Below, in pieces: positions 1 through 7,334 of a stretch of 64,000 nt of DNA. Below the pieces are notes generated by a model. The model saw only the letters and a program-made list of their open reading frames with translations. It did not search any database and was not told the origin of the DNA. Position 1 is the stretch's first letter. Each line of letters starts with the position of its first letter. Source of the DNA: Bacillus sp. AZ43 (GTDB lineage Bacteria > Actinomycetota > Actinomycetes > Mycobacteriales > Geodermatophilaceae); contig SPQJ01000007.1 in assembly GCA_004570425.1 (NCBI GenBank), positions 78,726 through 142,725 on the forward strand, read 5' to 3'. The translations under genes were made by a program, and so were the position numbers.

Positions 1-245
1 GGGTCGGCGGTCGGCATCGGGGCGGCGGCCATCGCATCGCGCCGCGTCATGTCCGGGGCAGCGCTAGCCGCCCGACGGGCGGGGGCCCTCTCGTCCGGCT
101 CTTCGGTCAGCCCTCCGATGACTGCCAGGACCAGGCCGGCCAGCACCGCCAGCGCCACCGCCGCGCTGGCCACGAGCGCCGCAAGAAGACGCGCCGGGCT
201 CCACTCCGGCGCACTGCTCCCATGTACGTCAGGACGGCGGCGCAT
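1..245 (-). CDS. Small membrane protein, cut by the window edge
   Basis: An open frame runs from an ATG at 245 to the window edge (about 81 codons, no stop). A basic N-terminus (MRRRPDV) is followed by a roughly 25-residue hydrophobic segment rich in Ala, Leu and Val (about residues 20-46), then a charged Glu/Asp/Arg stretch, suggesting a single-pass inner-membrane protein. Its start codon overlaps the stop of the preceding 126-residue protein by four bases (ATGA), so the two are probably translated together. No family is recognised. Its position after a small two-helix protein would suit a transfer or secretion apparatus gene, which is inference only. Confidence 0.5.
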   Translation of the reverse strand, partial: MRRRPDVHGSSAPEWSPARLLAALVASAAVALAVLAGLVLAVIGGLTEEPDERAPARRAASAAPDMTRRDAMAAAPMPTAD

Positions 246-625
246 CAGGTGCACCCACTGCCGGTGATCGAACCGAGGATGACCAGGATGACCGTGTAGG
301 TGATGGCCACCATCACGACCACCGCGATGCCCATCGCCCCGTACCGGGAGGCATGCGGATGGGAGAACATCCGGCCCACCAGGACTGAGCCCAGCGACAC
401 GACCGCGGCGATCCCGATCAGCGCCAGGACCCCCCACTTCACCCACGCCGTCACCTGATCGGCAAAGGCCTCCACTCCCGGCGGCGCCTCCGGGCAGACC
501 GCCGCGGTGAGCTCCTCCGGCGCTGCGGTGGCAGGCCCCGCGGTCAGCACGACCAGGCCCAGGGCGACGAAGGCGACGGTCGCGGCCGTTCGTACCGCTG
601 CATGTGCAGTCCGGTGGGGATTCAC
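245..625 (-). CDS. Small secreted two-helix membrane protein (pilin or VirB2/TrbC-like in layout)
   Basis: The 126-residue product has a clear Sec-type signal: basic start, hydrophobic core and an Ala-rich site near residue 34 (AGPATAAP). A short loop with one Cys follows, then two transmembrane segments (about residues 58-80 and 95-118) separated by a short basic loop (GRMFSHPHASRYG), ending in a tail with a second Cys. A cleaved signal plus two helices is the layout of VirB2/TrbC-type pilin subunits, but no diagnostic motif is visible, so this is a topology argument only. It overlaps both neighbours by four bases, placing it in one operon with the ParA-like gene and the truncated membrane gene. 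Confidence 0.55.
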   Translation of the reverse strand: MNPHRTAHAAVRTAATVAFVALGLVVLTAGPATAAPEELTAAVCPEAPPGVEAFADQVTAWVKWGVLALIGIAAVVSLGSVLVGRMFSHPHASRYGAMGIAVVVMVAITYTVILVILGSITGSGCT

Positions 626-1614
626 CAGGCCTCCCCCGCCGCGCTCGGCTGGGACGACGCCGCCCGACGCCGATGCTGCAGTGGCACCGCGGGCATCAGC
701 AGCGCGACCAGTGACCGGCCGGCGGCCTCCACTCCTTTGGGCAACTGGTCCCCGGTCAGACCGGCGGTCTGCAGTCGTCGGTCGATCGGAACTCGGACCA
801 CCCGCCCCTTCGACCGCAAGTCGCGGAACCGCGGACCAGCGTTGGCCTTGACCACCTGAGGCCAGCGCGCCGCGCCCACGACGGCCACCATCACCGGCTG
901 CCCGGCGAGCTGGCTCAGCACGTGCTCGGTCAGTCGCACTCCGGGCACGGTCGGCCGGCAGACGACGACGGTGCTCGTACGGTCGGCGGCCAGCCGGGCC
1001 AGGTCCTCCGGAGAAGGCAACCCGAGATCGAGGACGGTGACCGCCGGCTCCTCGCTGATCGGGAGGACCGGCCAGCCGTCAGGCTCCACGTCAGCGACGC
1101 GGCGGTCGATCGTGACGCGGTCGCGGGAGCCACGTCGCCAGGCGCCGGCGGCGTCGGTGCCCAGCTCCGCCGCCGCTGCGGCAATCAGCCCCGACTGTCG
1201 GGGATGCGCAGTCTCCACCAGGTGCACCCGCCGGTCGGTGGCCGCGGCGGCGTCGCTGATGGCCAGCGCCACCGTGGAGGCGCCGGCACCGGCGTGTGCC
1301 GCTACGACCGTGATCCAGTCGGCCCCTAGCGCGTCGATGTCACCCCTGCCCGTGACAGCCGCGGGCGCGCTGTCACCCCTGCTCGCGCCTCGCTGAGGCG
1401 CTCTGTCACCGCTGTCAGCCCACCGCTCGTGGAGACGCGTCGGCACGGCCGGCCTGCTTGCGGCAAATGGCGGACGATGGGCACGCAGCTCGCGGAAAGC
1501 CTGCTGGATCTCCGCAATCGACAGCAGTCGCTCGTCGGGGTCGACGTCGGTGCCGTTGGCCACACCGCCCGTCACGGCGCCGGCTTCGTCGACGTCCTGC
1601 AGCAGAGGACTCAC
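622..1614 (-). CDS. ParA/MinD-like protein lacking the P-loop lysine
   Basis: The 330-residue product has a poorly conserved N-terminal third and, from about residue 98, a Rossmann-like domain resembling the MinD/ParA fold: a strand, a Gly-rich loop (HAGAGAST, residues 107-114), a helix, then VTVLDLGLP as a Walker-B-like strand and VVVCRP as a later strand. The loop has Ala where the GK lysine should be, so ATP hydrolysis is doubtful. Proteins of this kind accompany conjugation or secretion genes in actinobacterial elements (general knowledge; the exact family is not certain). The GTG start at 1614 was chosen because it overlaps the upstream stop (GTGA); the longer frame upstream is just the antisense-like reading of that gene. 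It ends four bases into the next gene. Confidence 0.65.
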   Translation of the reverse strand: MSPLLQDVDEAGAVTGGVANGTDVDPDERLLSIAEIQQAFRELRAHRPPFAASRPAVPTRLHERWADSGDRAPQRGASRGDSAPAAVTGRGDIDALGADWITVVAAHAGAGASTVALAISDAAAATDRRVHLVETAHPRQSGLIAAAAAELGTDAAGAWRRGSRDRVTIDRRVADVEPDGWPVLPISEEPAVTVLDLGLPSPEDLARLAADRTSTVVVCRPTVPGVRLTEHVLSQLAGQPVMVAVVGAARWPQVVKANAGPRFRDLRSKGRVVRVPIDRRLQTAGLTGDQLPKGVEAAGRSLVALLMPAVPLQHRRRAASSQPSAAGEAW

Positions 1615-2387
1615 GCGACAGCCGCCAGGTACTGAGGAGCCATGCCGCGCAAGGCGGTCAGCGTCCGGCTCCGCCGGCGGTACAGGGTGCGCGTCGTGAT
1701 GCCGTGCGCGGTGGCGACCTTCTGGTCGGCGCGCCGGTGTTGCCGGTCGCGGCTGCACTCGGTGGCGATCAGCAGTGCGACGTCCTCGGCGTCGACCCCT
1801 GAGCGCACCGCCCACTGCAGCAGGTCGACGACGTCGAGGTCTTCCCCCTCCTCGTCGGCGCTCGCAGTTGCGATCCGACTGATGTCGCCCGTAGCGGTCA
1901 GGCTCTCGACCCGCTCGGAGTGGTAACGGCTGCTGGGTCGCAGTTCGGCGAGTACCGCCCGCCGGGTCTCGGCGCGCAGGTTCGCCGCGATCGCCCGAGG
2001 TCGGCGTCGCCATGGGTAGCGGCGGATCTGGCAGGCGAGTTCACCGACGACCACGGCGAGGATGTCGGGGCTCAGATCTGTGAGCTGCCTGGCCATCGTC
2101 CGCACCAGTCCGCTGAGCAGGTGAAGCGTCAGCAGCAGCGCGTCGTCGTCGCGGCCGCCGTCCACAGCGGCCCGCCGGACGAGCGCGGCGAGCACGACGT
2201 CGCGGCGGTCGTCCGCGCCGCCCTCGGCCCAAATGCCGAGCAGGTCATGGACGCTGCCCAGCCCGGCCAGGCCTGGTTCGGTAGCTGCCCAACGGACGAG
2301 GGTGGCGTCGCCGTCCAGACGTGCGGCGAGCGCCGGCCAGCTGCCGACGATGGTGGGGTCGTGGAACATGTGCGGGTCCTCCGGCAT
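1611..2387 (-). CDS. Probable helix-turn-helix regulator of the element
   Basis: A soluble 258-residue protein. The middle is helical and rich in Arg, Leu and Ala (residues about 60-150). The C-terminus (about residues 215-250) reads like a DNA-binding helix-turn-helix: VATAHGITTRTLYRRRSRTL, with a short turn and a basic recognition helix. The layout recalls sigma-factor-like or replication/transfer regulators on actinobacterial elements, but the family is not recognised with certainty. A second ATG six codons in is possible. It is the first gene of a four-gene overlapping block running to the window edge, and just upstream (2388-2718) lies a cluster of GGGGTGAC elements that could be its own operators; that link is inference. 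Confidence 0.6.
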   Translation of the reverse strand: MPEDPHMFHDPTIVGSWPALAARLDGDATLVRWAATEPGLAGLGSVHDLLGIWAEGGADDRRDVVLAALVRRAAVDGGRDDDALLLTLHLLSGLVRTMARQLTDLSPDILAVVVGELACQIRRYPWRRRPRAIAANLRAETRRAVLAELRPSSRYHSERVESLTATGDISRIATASADEEGEDLDVVDLLQWAVRSGVDAEDVALLIATECSRDRQHRRADQKVATAHGITTRTLYRRRSRTLTALRGMAPQYLAAVA

Positions 2388-2718
2388 CGGTGTGATGCCG
2401 TCGACGCTCCGCAGAGACGTTCAACGGGTCGTCACCCCTTGGCTGGGGTGACAGGGGGGCGATCGCGTCACCCCGTGACCAGCGCTGCCCCGCTATCGCG
2501 TCCGGGGAGTCTCGGCATCCCGCACCGAGGGGTGACGAAGTGAGAAGCAAAGGGGTGACGTACCGAGGTGCGACGGCGACGGCGGCACGACCGCTTCCAG
2601 CACCGGGCACCGTCATGCGCTGAAAGCCGATCGGCCGGCGGGCAGCCAACGCACGCCTTCAGGGTGAGCGGGCGATCCACTGCACCTGCGCGTCCCGCCG
2701 AGGCCGAGCGGGCATCAA
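2388..2718. promoter_or_regulatory. Gene-free stretch with a cluster of GGGGTGAC/GTCACCCC elements
   Basis: This 331-base gap between the Argonaute stop and the regulator start contains no convincing gene. It holds five copies of one 8-mer: GTCACCCC at 2431-2438 and 2467-2474, and its complement GGGGTGAC at 2445-2452, 2529-2536 and 2552-2559. The first pair forms an inverted repeat with a six-base spacer. The clustering, the dyad and the place upstream of a helix-turn-helix gene suggest operator sites. Two longer pieces, 2446-2455 (GGGTGACAGG) and 2460-2472 (CGATCGCGTCACC), recur exactly in the divergent promoter region near 18.7 kb. The remainder (2560-2718) shows nothing else recognisable. 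Confidence 0.5.
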
Positions 2719-4140
2719 CTACATGAAGAGTCGGAACTGATAGCTGCCGTCAGGCAGAGACGGCACGCGCCCGATCATCTTGGCGAGCTTCTGGCTGTAG
2801 GAAATCGTCACGGGAGTCAGCCCGTAGAGAGCGTCGTTGTTCCAGTCGAGCTTCGACAGCGCGAGAATCTCACGGGCCGGGGTCTCGAGCGGTCCCTTCC
2901 CAGCGTCGCGGGAGAATGCGATGGGCGTGGGCAGCGCCTTCGCGGACTGATTGTAGTTTCCACCGCGTAGAGCGACGCCGGGCGCTGTTCCCGAAACCCA
3001 CAGCAGTGCCTCGGTGCCGGAGAGGTACTGGAGCGTCCCCCGAGTAACCGGCCACGCGTCGGGACGTGACCGGTTGGTGTTATCGGGAATCAGCGCGACT
3101 CCGGTCCAGGGTGTATCCGCCCTGATCTGAAGGCACTCGATGTCGGGCACCGCAGCTCCCCAGGCGTCGAAGACGCCCTCGACTTCCTCGGGGCGCCAGG
3201 TAGACGTCTTGTGGACGACCAGCCGGGCGGGCATGTCCCCTGCGCGTCGACGCTGGTAGAGGCGAGCGCTGCGGGCCATTACCGTGCGCATCTCAGCGCG
3301 GGTGAGATGCGGGTTCTCCAAGTCTCGGTCGGCGCCGACGTTGTATGCGATGAACTCAAATCCACCGCCCTCGGAGTCGAATACTTGGGAACAGCAGGTG
3401 ACGAACTCGTTGGAGGTACCACCACGAATGGCGTACGCGAGCCCAACGAAGGCCGTGTCGATCGGCGTCGGCTGAACCATGCGGAAAGGGACGCCGCCGG
3501 ACTTAGAGAGCAAGGCGATCGAAAGTCGCCAGAACATCGAGCACTCGTACCTGAACTGCAGAGCTGAATCCTCGCGGATCATCTGGATGGGGCAGCCGAT
3601 TGGTGCCGCTGCAGCCTTGAGGCGGTCGTGCAGGTCGAAGGCTCCGTCGGGACTTCTGCGCAGTGGCTCCCAAGCACGTGGGAGCAGGAACACGATCACG
3701 TCCCAGGTGTCGCGAACGGTCTGAAGCTGGGTGACCGCCCTCGCCAATGCCTCGCAGACCCGCTCGTGGCCCCCGCTGCCGGTACCTGGGGTGTCGAGCG
3801 AGAGGTTGCGATGAGCGGATGTCTGCGGCAGCAGCTCGGCATGAAACAGCTCGCTAAAGCCGGGATACCGAGGGACGTAGCTGGTGCGGTCGCTCGGGTC
3901 GTGCGGCTGGGTCACCTTTCTCAGGAAGTCATACAGGGTCTGCTGCTGGCCATGAACCGTGATGGTGGCAACACGGATGTTGCCCGTCGGTGGCACGGCG
4001 TAAGGGCCATGGTTGGCCAACCCGACAAGTGGGTGGGGATGCGTGGCTGGCGCTGATCCCGAGTCGAACTTCAGCAGCGGCTCGGGCAGGACAGCATGTG
4101 GCGCCCAGGGCTTCCCTGGGGTCACCTTCGTCGTTGTCAC
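2719..4140 (-). CDS. Short prokaryotic Argonaute (MID-PIWI), partner of SIR2-APAZ
   Basis: The 473-residue length, with no room for N or PAZ domains, fits short pAgos made only of MID and PIWI. PIWI landmarks visible are a VVHKTSTW strand-helix region (about residues 307-314), and the family-typical end: LSKLDWNN, then PVTISYSQKLAKMIG and a C-terminal hydrophobic tail, which anchors the guide end in the MID-PIWI groove. Where catalytic Argonautes begin their Asp tetrad, this protein reads FVGLAYAI, so nuclease activity is not expected, as in other short pAgos. Its role would be guide-directed recognition of invader DNA that triggers the partner effector. The GTG start overlaps the SIR2-APAZ stop by four bases (GTGA). 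Base composition is visibly less GC-rich than the flanking pilus genes, suggesting cargo. Confidence 0.88.
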   Translation of the reverse strand: MTTTKVTPGKPWAPHAVLPEPLLKFDSGSAPATHPHPLVGLANHGPYAVPPTGNIRVATITVHGQQQTLYDFLRKVTQPHDPSDRTSYVPRYPGFSELFHAELLPQTSAHRNLSLDTPGTGSGGHERVCEALARAVTQLQTVRDTWDVIVFLLPRAWEPLRRSPDGAFDLHDRLKAAAAPIGCPIQMIREDSALQFRYECSMFWRLSIALLSKSGGVPFRMVQPTPIDTAFVGLAYAIRGGTSNEFVTCCSQVFDSEGGGFEFIAYNVGADRDLENPHLTRAEMRTVMARSARLYQRRRAGDMPARLVVHKTSTWRPEEVEGVFDAWGAAVPDIECLQIRADTPWTGVALIPDNTNRSRPDAWPVTRGTLQYLSGTEALLWVSGTAPGVALRGGNYNQSAKALPTPIAFSRDAGKGPLETPAREILALSKLDWNNDALYGLTPVTISYSQKLAKMIGRVPSLPDGSYQFRLFM

Positions 4141-5936
4141 AGGGCCCTCATGCTGTAGGCCGACGTAGGGCCCAGTCGGAACTCACCGAAGGCGTCCCCG
4201 CCGAGTGCTCGTGTGAGTCGGAGCGGAGTCTCGCGGCGCTCCGGAGTAATCGCGGCAGTCCAGGCTGCGATGAGCTCAGCCCAGGTCTCGTTCTTCTTTC
4301 TGGTGACCCAACGTTCCCGGATCCAGTCGGTGGCGGGGTCGAACACGTCGAACTGGCCCTCCGGACGTTCCCAGCGTTCGACCCAAGTGAAGGGCGTGAA
4401 GATCAGCCAGCTCAAGCCCCAACGGTGCTCAAGGTGGAGTCGTACGGCCTCGGCGTAGGCACGCGGTCCCCCATCACGGTTAGACCCGTAATCGGAGACA
4501 CGCAGGTGACCATGCACGTGACCGCCATAGATCCTCTTGAACGCGGCCAGAGTCTCCTGTCGGCGCTCGTCGAGATCGTCGAACTCGGTGAGGACGACCG
4601 CGTACTCGCGCCGGGTAATCTTGGGTCTGGTCGGCATCCGAGTGCTGAGTGCCTTGGTCAGCCCTTCGAGAGCGAGGGCGTGCAGCCCAGGGTCCAGTGC
4701 CGCCGAGGTGAGGTCGACGGTGACTGTCTCCGCAGGGCCGCCGGCCAGGGCTGCGAACGCCTCTGCTTTTCCCCACCCCCATAGGGAGCCGCCGCTCATC
4801 ACGGCCGCGCCGCGGTACTCCTGAATTCTCAACCGGTCGCGGAACTCCCGGTGGTCAGGACCGGCGAAGGAGGCGCGGAGAGCGCGGGTGGGTGCCTGAA
4901 GAATTGGCAGAGCGTTGTACCGGATCAGGGGGAATCCTTGGCGGCCGTCGGGGGGTGCCGCCGGAGTCACCCGCTTGGCGGGCTGGAGTTGGCTGACGAA
5001 CGTGCGCGCGTGGCCTGGCAGCTGTACCTGGAGCGCTAGATCACCCAGGAGTTCGTCGAACGCTCCGAGCCGGACCACGTAGGCAGAGGTGCCGGCGGCC
5101 GCGGCCCGGTCCAGGAGTTCCATGACGCGCTGTGGCGTGCGGTCGGGGTCTCGCGTGAACCACCAGACGCCGGCGGGCCACGCTCCCTCGATGTCGGCTG
5201 CGGCCTCGAGCATCGTCATAATGCTGTCGTCGCGGCCGCTGTAGCCGACAACGGCAAGTCCGTAGGTGCGGCTGAGGTCGTGCACTGCCTGTCGTAGGAC
5301 TGCGTCCTGCTCGGCGAGTTCGGAGTCGAGGTTCTTCAGTGACGACTCCCGAAAGTCGCCATGGAGCTTGATGAGCATGGGCAGGGAGTCGGGGTCGAGC
5401 ACCGCACGGGCGCGGTCCCGGCTTCCCAAGGCCGCGACGTTCAGCAGCCGTCGCTGCCCGGGTGAACCGACCGCCGCGTACGCCTCGGCCGAAGCCGTCT
5501 CGAGGAGCTCGTCGAAATTGGTCGTGATGACGATGTCGGTCTGTCCGCCGCTGATCAGCGCGCCAAGGACTCGCTGCCCATAGCTGGGTTGCTTGCCCGC
5601 CAGGCGTTCGCGCAGATAACGCGCGCGTGCCGACTCGTCAGGCAGGGCAAGCTCGAAGGCGCGGGAGTAGTCGTCGTCAGCACCGAACGCGACCATGCCG
5701 TTGCGACCGTCGAAGTACGCCCCTAGCTCGGCCGCGACCTTTGGGTCATTGGGGTGCAGGTTCTCCCGGAGCAGTCCGTGGCGTTCGGCGTAAACCCGCA
5801 GCAGCAGGTCGTCGCGTATCTGGGTTGCGGTCGGAAGCCCCGCGGCGGCGCTCGCCCCCGCGCCAAGCAGCCATGCGATGCGGCGCGTCTGCACGCTCCA
5901 GGAGCGCACGAAGGCGCCCTGGTCCACAACGTCCAC
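4137..5936 (-). CDS. SIR2-APAZ effector of a SPARSA defence system
   Basis: The 599-residue protein opens with a SIR2 NAD-binding domain: GAGASAAAGLP (residues 25-35), VITTNFDELLE (136-146) with the conserved Asn140, IKLHGDF (189-195) with the catalytic-position His192, and GYSGRDDSI (231-239). These residues look intact, so NADase activity is plausible. The remainder (about 310-599) is the APAZ region that pairs with short Argonautes; its identity rests mainly on size, position and the adjoining Argonaute. In studied systems the Argonaute-APAZ heterodimer, on guide-directed target recognition, activates SIR2 to deplete NAD+ and kill or arrest the invaded cell. The GTG start at 5936 follows a GGGAGA ribosome site at nine-base spacing. 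It overlaps the Argonaute gene by four bases, so the two should be made in equal amounts. Confidence 0.88.
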   Translation of the reverse strand: MDVVDQGAFVRSWSVQTRRIAWLLGAGASAAAGLPTATQIRDDLLLRVYAERHGLLRENLHPNDPKVAAELGAYFDGRNGMVAFGADDDYSRAFELALPDESARARYLRERLAGKQPSYGQRVLGALISGGQTDIVITTNFDELLETASAEAYAAVGSPGQRRLLNVAALGSRDRARAVLDPDSLPMLIKLHGDFRESSLKNLDSELAEQDAVLRQAVHDLSRTYGLAVVGYSGRDDSIMTMLEAAADIEGAWPAGVWWFTRDPDRTPQRVMELLDRAAAAGTSAYVVRLGAFDELLGDLALQVQLPGHARTFVSQLQPAKRVTPAAPPDGRQGFPLIRYNALPILQAPTRALRASFAGPDHREFRDRLRIQEYRGAAVMSGGSLWGWGKAEAFAALAGGPAETVTVDLTSAALDPGLHALALEGLTKALSTRMPTRPKITRREYAVVLTEFDDLDERRQETLAAFKRIYGGHVHGHLRVSDYGSNRDGGPRAYAEAVRLHLEHRWGLSWLIFTPFTWVERWERPEGQFDVFDPATDWIRERWVTRKKNETWAELIAAWTAAITPERRETPLRLTRALGGDAFGEFRLGPTSAYSMRAL

Positions 5937-5994
5937 TACGAATGTTCTCCCGAGTCTGGTGCTTGAAGCGACTTCGGCCCTGGCTGAAGATGAT

Positions 5995-6354
5995 CTACCC
6001 GGCGAGCAAGTGAGCCAGCTTGTCGACCAACTGCTGCTCTGCGGCCCGTGCGGCCTGGATGTCGGTGTTGCACTGCTCAGTGGCGAGCACCGTCTTGCCG
6101 AGTACTGCGATCTCTGCGTGCCAACGGTCCGGATTCACTTCATCGCAAACGGTGAACAGCTGCAGAGCGCCCGGTTGGAGGTTGGTGGGGTGCGGGATGC
6201 GGGCGCCAGGCTTGACCTCGTGCCCGCCGACGAAGCGCTGCGATTCAATAATCATGGGGGCAACGGTAGAGGCGCCGACCGACCTCAGTCTCAGCGTCAC
6301 CGTGCCGTAGCGGTCCTGCTTGTAGCGAAGAACCGCATGCTCCCACTTCTCCAC
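5995..6354 (-). CDS. Unknown 119-residue protein upstream of the SPARSA pair
   Basis: A small soluble protein with a beta-rich N-terminal part and a helical C-terminal third (about residues 92-118, Ala/Gln/Leu-rich, possibly a coiled coil). It has no signal or membrane segment and no recognised family. It lies on the same strand 58 bases before SIR2-APAZ, so it may be the first gene of the defence operon. SPARSA systems normally need only two proteins, so it may be an accessory, a regulator or unrelated. The GTG start is weakly supported, since no strong ribosome site is seen. Coding is judged from an uninterrupted frame with normal third-position bias and a plausible protein composition. Confidence 0.5.
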   Translation of the reverse strand: MEKWEHAVLRYKQDRYGTVTLRLRSVGASTVAPMIIESQRFVGGHEVKPGARIPHPTNLQPGALQLFTVCDEVNPDRWHAEIAVLGKTVLATEQCNTDIQAARAAEQQLVDKLAHLLAG

Positions 6355-6485
6355 GCCGCGACGTTAGAGCGACACCCGGGCGCCCACGGAAGTAGGCGGC
6401 AGTCGACACGCCGTAGCAAGCGGCGATCCGTGAATCGCCCTTGGAGACGAACGCGCACGTGCTCGATGGGGGATGCTGGACGTTG

Positions 6486-7208
6486 ATGGCACAACATGAA
6501 CAGGTTGAGCGAGTCAGCGCCGAGTTCGCCCGGGACTGGTGGAAAACCCTGATGGCCAACTCGTGCGCGCTGCTGAAGGATGGCGCGATCCTCGCGGCGC
6601 ACGGCAGCGCCGGTAGGGCGCAGGCGCTACTGGTACTGGCGATGGAGGAGCTGGCCAAGGCCCGATGGCTCTATGACGCGGCCGAGTACGAGTGGAGCCG
6701 TCCCCTAGGTCTGTACGGCCTGCCCTCCACAAAGTCCGGCACCGTTCTGCTGCCGTCCGAGTTGAGCACCCGCCGACTGCCCCACCTGCAGAAGCTGCAG
6801 GCTGCCGAACAGTTCTCCTCGGGTCTGGGCGGATTCTGGGACGCAAGCCGTCGTGAGGAGTACTACTTCCCAGCGGACTTGATCACCTTCGAAGAGGCCG
6901 CCCGTAGGCGCAACGCGGATAAGCAAGCAGGCTTCTACGTCGACCGCCTTGGCGATGCCGTTCTGACACCCTTGGCGATCCCTTCCGAGGGCATCGACCC
7001 CTTCCTTCGTCGAGCGGCGCAGTCGCTTGAGATGCACCTCATCGAGGACCACACCCGCCAGCAGGACGCCGTTGCGGTCCACGCCATCGACTCAGTTCAA
7101 GACCTCCATTGGGAAGTCCTGCCCTATGCGCATCCAGAACTGTTCGCCGACTTCGCCGATCGAATCGGCGATGTTGCTGGCCCAGCGGCTGAAGCTGAAG
7201 GCGAATGA
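6486..7208 (+). CDS. AbiV-like HEPN abortive-infection protein
   Basis: The 240-residue product matches AbiV-family HEPN proteins in its N-terminal helices: LMANSCALLKDGAILAAHG, then AQALLVLAMEELAKARWLY, in which the EELAKA stretch is the typical family signature. HEPN domains often act as RNases in phage defence; here the RNase motif R-x4-H is not obvious, as in AbiV, which in lactococci acts by blocking translation with a phage protein. The rest (about residues 95-240) is unassigned and helical. ATG 6486 was chosen because GGGGGA precedes it by 12 bases; a TTG at 6441 would add 15 residues. It is divergent from the small gene and SPARSA pair, sharing a 130-base promoter gap, and converges on the LysM-BTAD gene. 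Confidence 0.72.
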   Translation: MAQHEQVERVSAEFARDWWKTLMANSCALLKDGAILAAHGSAGRAQALLVLAMEELAKARWLYDAAEYEWSRPLGLYGLPSTKSGTVLLPSELSTRRLPHLQKLQAAEQFSSGLGGFWDASRREEYYFPADLITFEEAARRRNADKQAGFYVDRLGDAVLTPLAIPSEGIDPFLRRAAQSLEMHLIEDHTRQQDAVAVHAIDSVQDLHWEVLPYAHPELFADFADRIGDVAGPAAEAEGE

Positions 7209-7334
7209 CCTGGGGTAGTCGGCTCGGGGCCGTCCGGGGCGGGCGGGAGACTGGCCCTCCGCACGGCTACGCGACGTTCTGAGGTTCGTCGTCCGTCCGT
7301 AGCGGTTCACACCTCCGACCACCTCCGTCGTTGG

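Noticed and set aside
1339..1379. Two GTCACCCC copies within the ParA-like gene and one GGGGTGAC at 17875 within the secreted-protein gene
   Set aside because: They are inside coding sequence and may be chance given the composition; not counted with the intergenic cluster.
4137..5936. Simple SIR2 protein deacetylase
   Set aside because: Length, C-terminal APAZ-like half and the overlapping Argonaute gene point to a defence effector.
5878..6486. Plus-strand frame of 202 codons antisense to the small defence-operon gene
   Set aside because: It overlaps the SIR2-APAZ start and the small minus-strand gene; composition and lack of a ribosome site argue for a shadow.
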